Shown: positions 6,714 to 7,306 of the stretch, in pieces | Layout of the letters: each line of letters opens with the position of its first letter | Position numbering within the stretch: the first letter of the stretch is position 1 | NCBI GenBank assembly: GCA_047615875.1 | Contig: JBLHGU010000253.1 | Coordinates: 1 to 7,306 of the forward strand | Length of the DNA: 7,306 bases | Source of the DNA: JBLHGU01 sp047615875 | GTDB lineage: Bacteria; Pseudomonadota; Gammaproteobacteria; Arenicellales; CAJQKF01 | Direction: 5' to 3' | Position numbers and translations under genes: made by a program | Notes under the pieces: model-generated | What the model was told of the DNA's origin: nothing | Database searches by the model: none | The model's input: only the letters and a program-made list of their open reading frames with translations

Positions 6714-7306
6714 TTCTGATTCTCGTGTATCACTTCCTCGAGCCAGTTACCCAGAGCGGCACGTTCGGGCTCGGTCATGCCGGTAATGTTGCCAATGGGC
6801 ATGATTTGATTCACCACCGTATTAACGTAGACCCGATCCGCATTAATTTTGACTTGCTCCACCGTCTCCAGCATGAGGCCAGCAGGCGGCGCGCCGAATC
6901 CGTTTTGCGTAGGTACCTTTGCATGACAACTGATACAACGATCAGTCACGATAGTCATTGCCTCTGCATCGGTTAGATGGCCATGGACCTGGGGAAGTGG
7001 CTTTGGCGCTGTGACCCACATAATGCCTACCAGAGCAATAAATGCCACTGGTAGCACCCACATGGCATTGGCACGATGGCGAATATTGTAGAAATGCCGT
7101 ACCGCTACGCTAACAGCGCTTACCGCGATCAATACGGCCCAGCCATAACTATTGCCATAGGTGCTGGGAAAGTGACTGCTGATCATTATGAACAGTACAG
7201 GCAAGGTCAGATAATTGTTATGTCGCGACCTGAGTAGGCCATTCTTGCCGGGTTCAAGATCCGGTGTTCGATTTTCTTTCAGCGCGTCGACCAGTTCCTG
7301 TTGAGC
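6710..7306 (-). CDS. puuD: Urate hydroxylase PuuD (membrane cytochrome c urate oxidase), C-terminal part; 5' end outside window
   Basis: The frame is open to the window edge, giving the last 198 residues of a larger protein (PuuD is normally about 400). PuuD is an inner-membrane enzyme that oxidises urate to 5-hydroxyisourate and passes electrons to a fused cytochrome c domain instead of making hydrogen peroxide. Seen: RSRHNNYLTLPVLFIMISSH (about residues 26-45), a signature of this family; hydrophobic segments near 35-43, 54-73 and 81-100; then a small cytochrome c domain with the haem motif CISCH (residues 124-128, positions 6923-6937) and a probable axial Met in NQIMPIGN (Met169). A TTG at 7204 is internal, since homology continues upstream of it. 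It overlaps puuE by 4 nt (ATGA). The operon promoter must lie outside the window. The haem domain implies export of the C-terminus to the periplasm (inference). Confidence 0.92.
   Translation of the reverse strand, partial: AQQELVDALKENRTPDLEPGKNGLLRSRHNNYLTLPVLFIMISSHFPSTYGNSYGWAVLIAVSAVSVAVRHFYNIRHRANAMWVLPVAFIALVGIMWVTAPKPLPQVHGHLTDAEAMTIVTDRCISCHAKVPTQNGFGAPPAGLMLETVEQVKINADRVYVNTVVNQIMPIGNITGMTEPERAALGNWLEEVIHENQK
6923..6937 (-). other. Haem c attachment motif CISCH in PuuD
   Basis: The codons read Cys-Ile-Ser-Cys-His, a CXXCH haem c binding site. It shows that the cytochrome domain is intact, so this urate oxidase should be coupled to the respiratory chain rather than being a cofactor-free uricase. 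Confidence 0.9.

Overview
The window is a bacterial chromosomal segment of roughly even base composition, completely packed with genes except for one short gap. The membrane-bound cytochrome c urate oxidase (PuuD), the cofactor-free PuuE allantoinase and the Shine-Dalgarno sites fit a proteobacterium, perhaps gammaproteobacterial. That taxonomic guess rests on gene content only.

Two convergent operons face each other. The plus-strand operon (1-4054) holds the C-terminal part of a sodium:solute symporter (SSS family), then a large N,N-dimethylformamidase (DMFase)-type subunit (872-3229), then two small genes (3242-3610 and 3647-4054). The second small gene resembles the DMFase small subunit clearly. 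The first appears to be a divergent paralogue of the second. Together they look like an uptake-plus-hydrolysis module for a small N-substituted amide or urea-like compound.

The minus-strand operon (7306 down to 4314) encodes oxidative purine breakdown, in the order puuD (C-terminal part), puuE, allantoicase, ureidoglycolate lyase. PuuD oxidises urate to 5-hydroxyisourate. The two following ring-opening and decarboxylation enzymes (HIU hydrolase, OHCU decarboxylase) are not in the window. PuuE opens allantoin to allantoate, allantoicase releases urea and ureidoglycolate, and the lyase gives glyoxylate plus a second urea. The genes are tightly coupled: an ATGA overlap, a 14-nt gap and an 8-nt overlap.

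The operons meet in a 259-nt gap (4055-4313) that carries a perfect 15-bp inverted repeat without a T-tract. The most unusual content is the DMFase-type enzyme with an apparent 2-Tyr-1-Glu iron site and two different small-subunit-like partners, placed next to a urate-to-glyoxylate pathway. Its true substrate cannot be read from the sequence.
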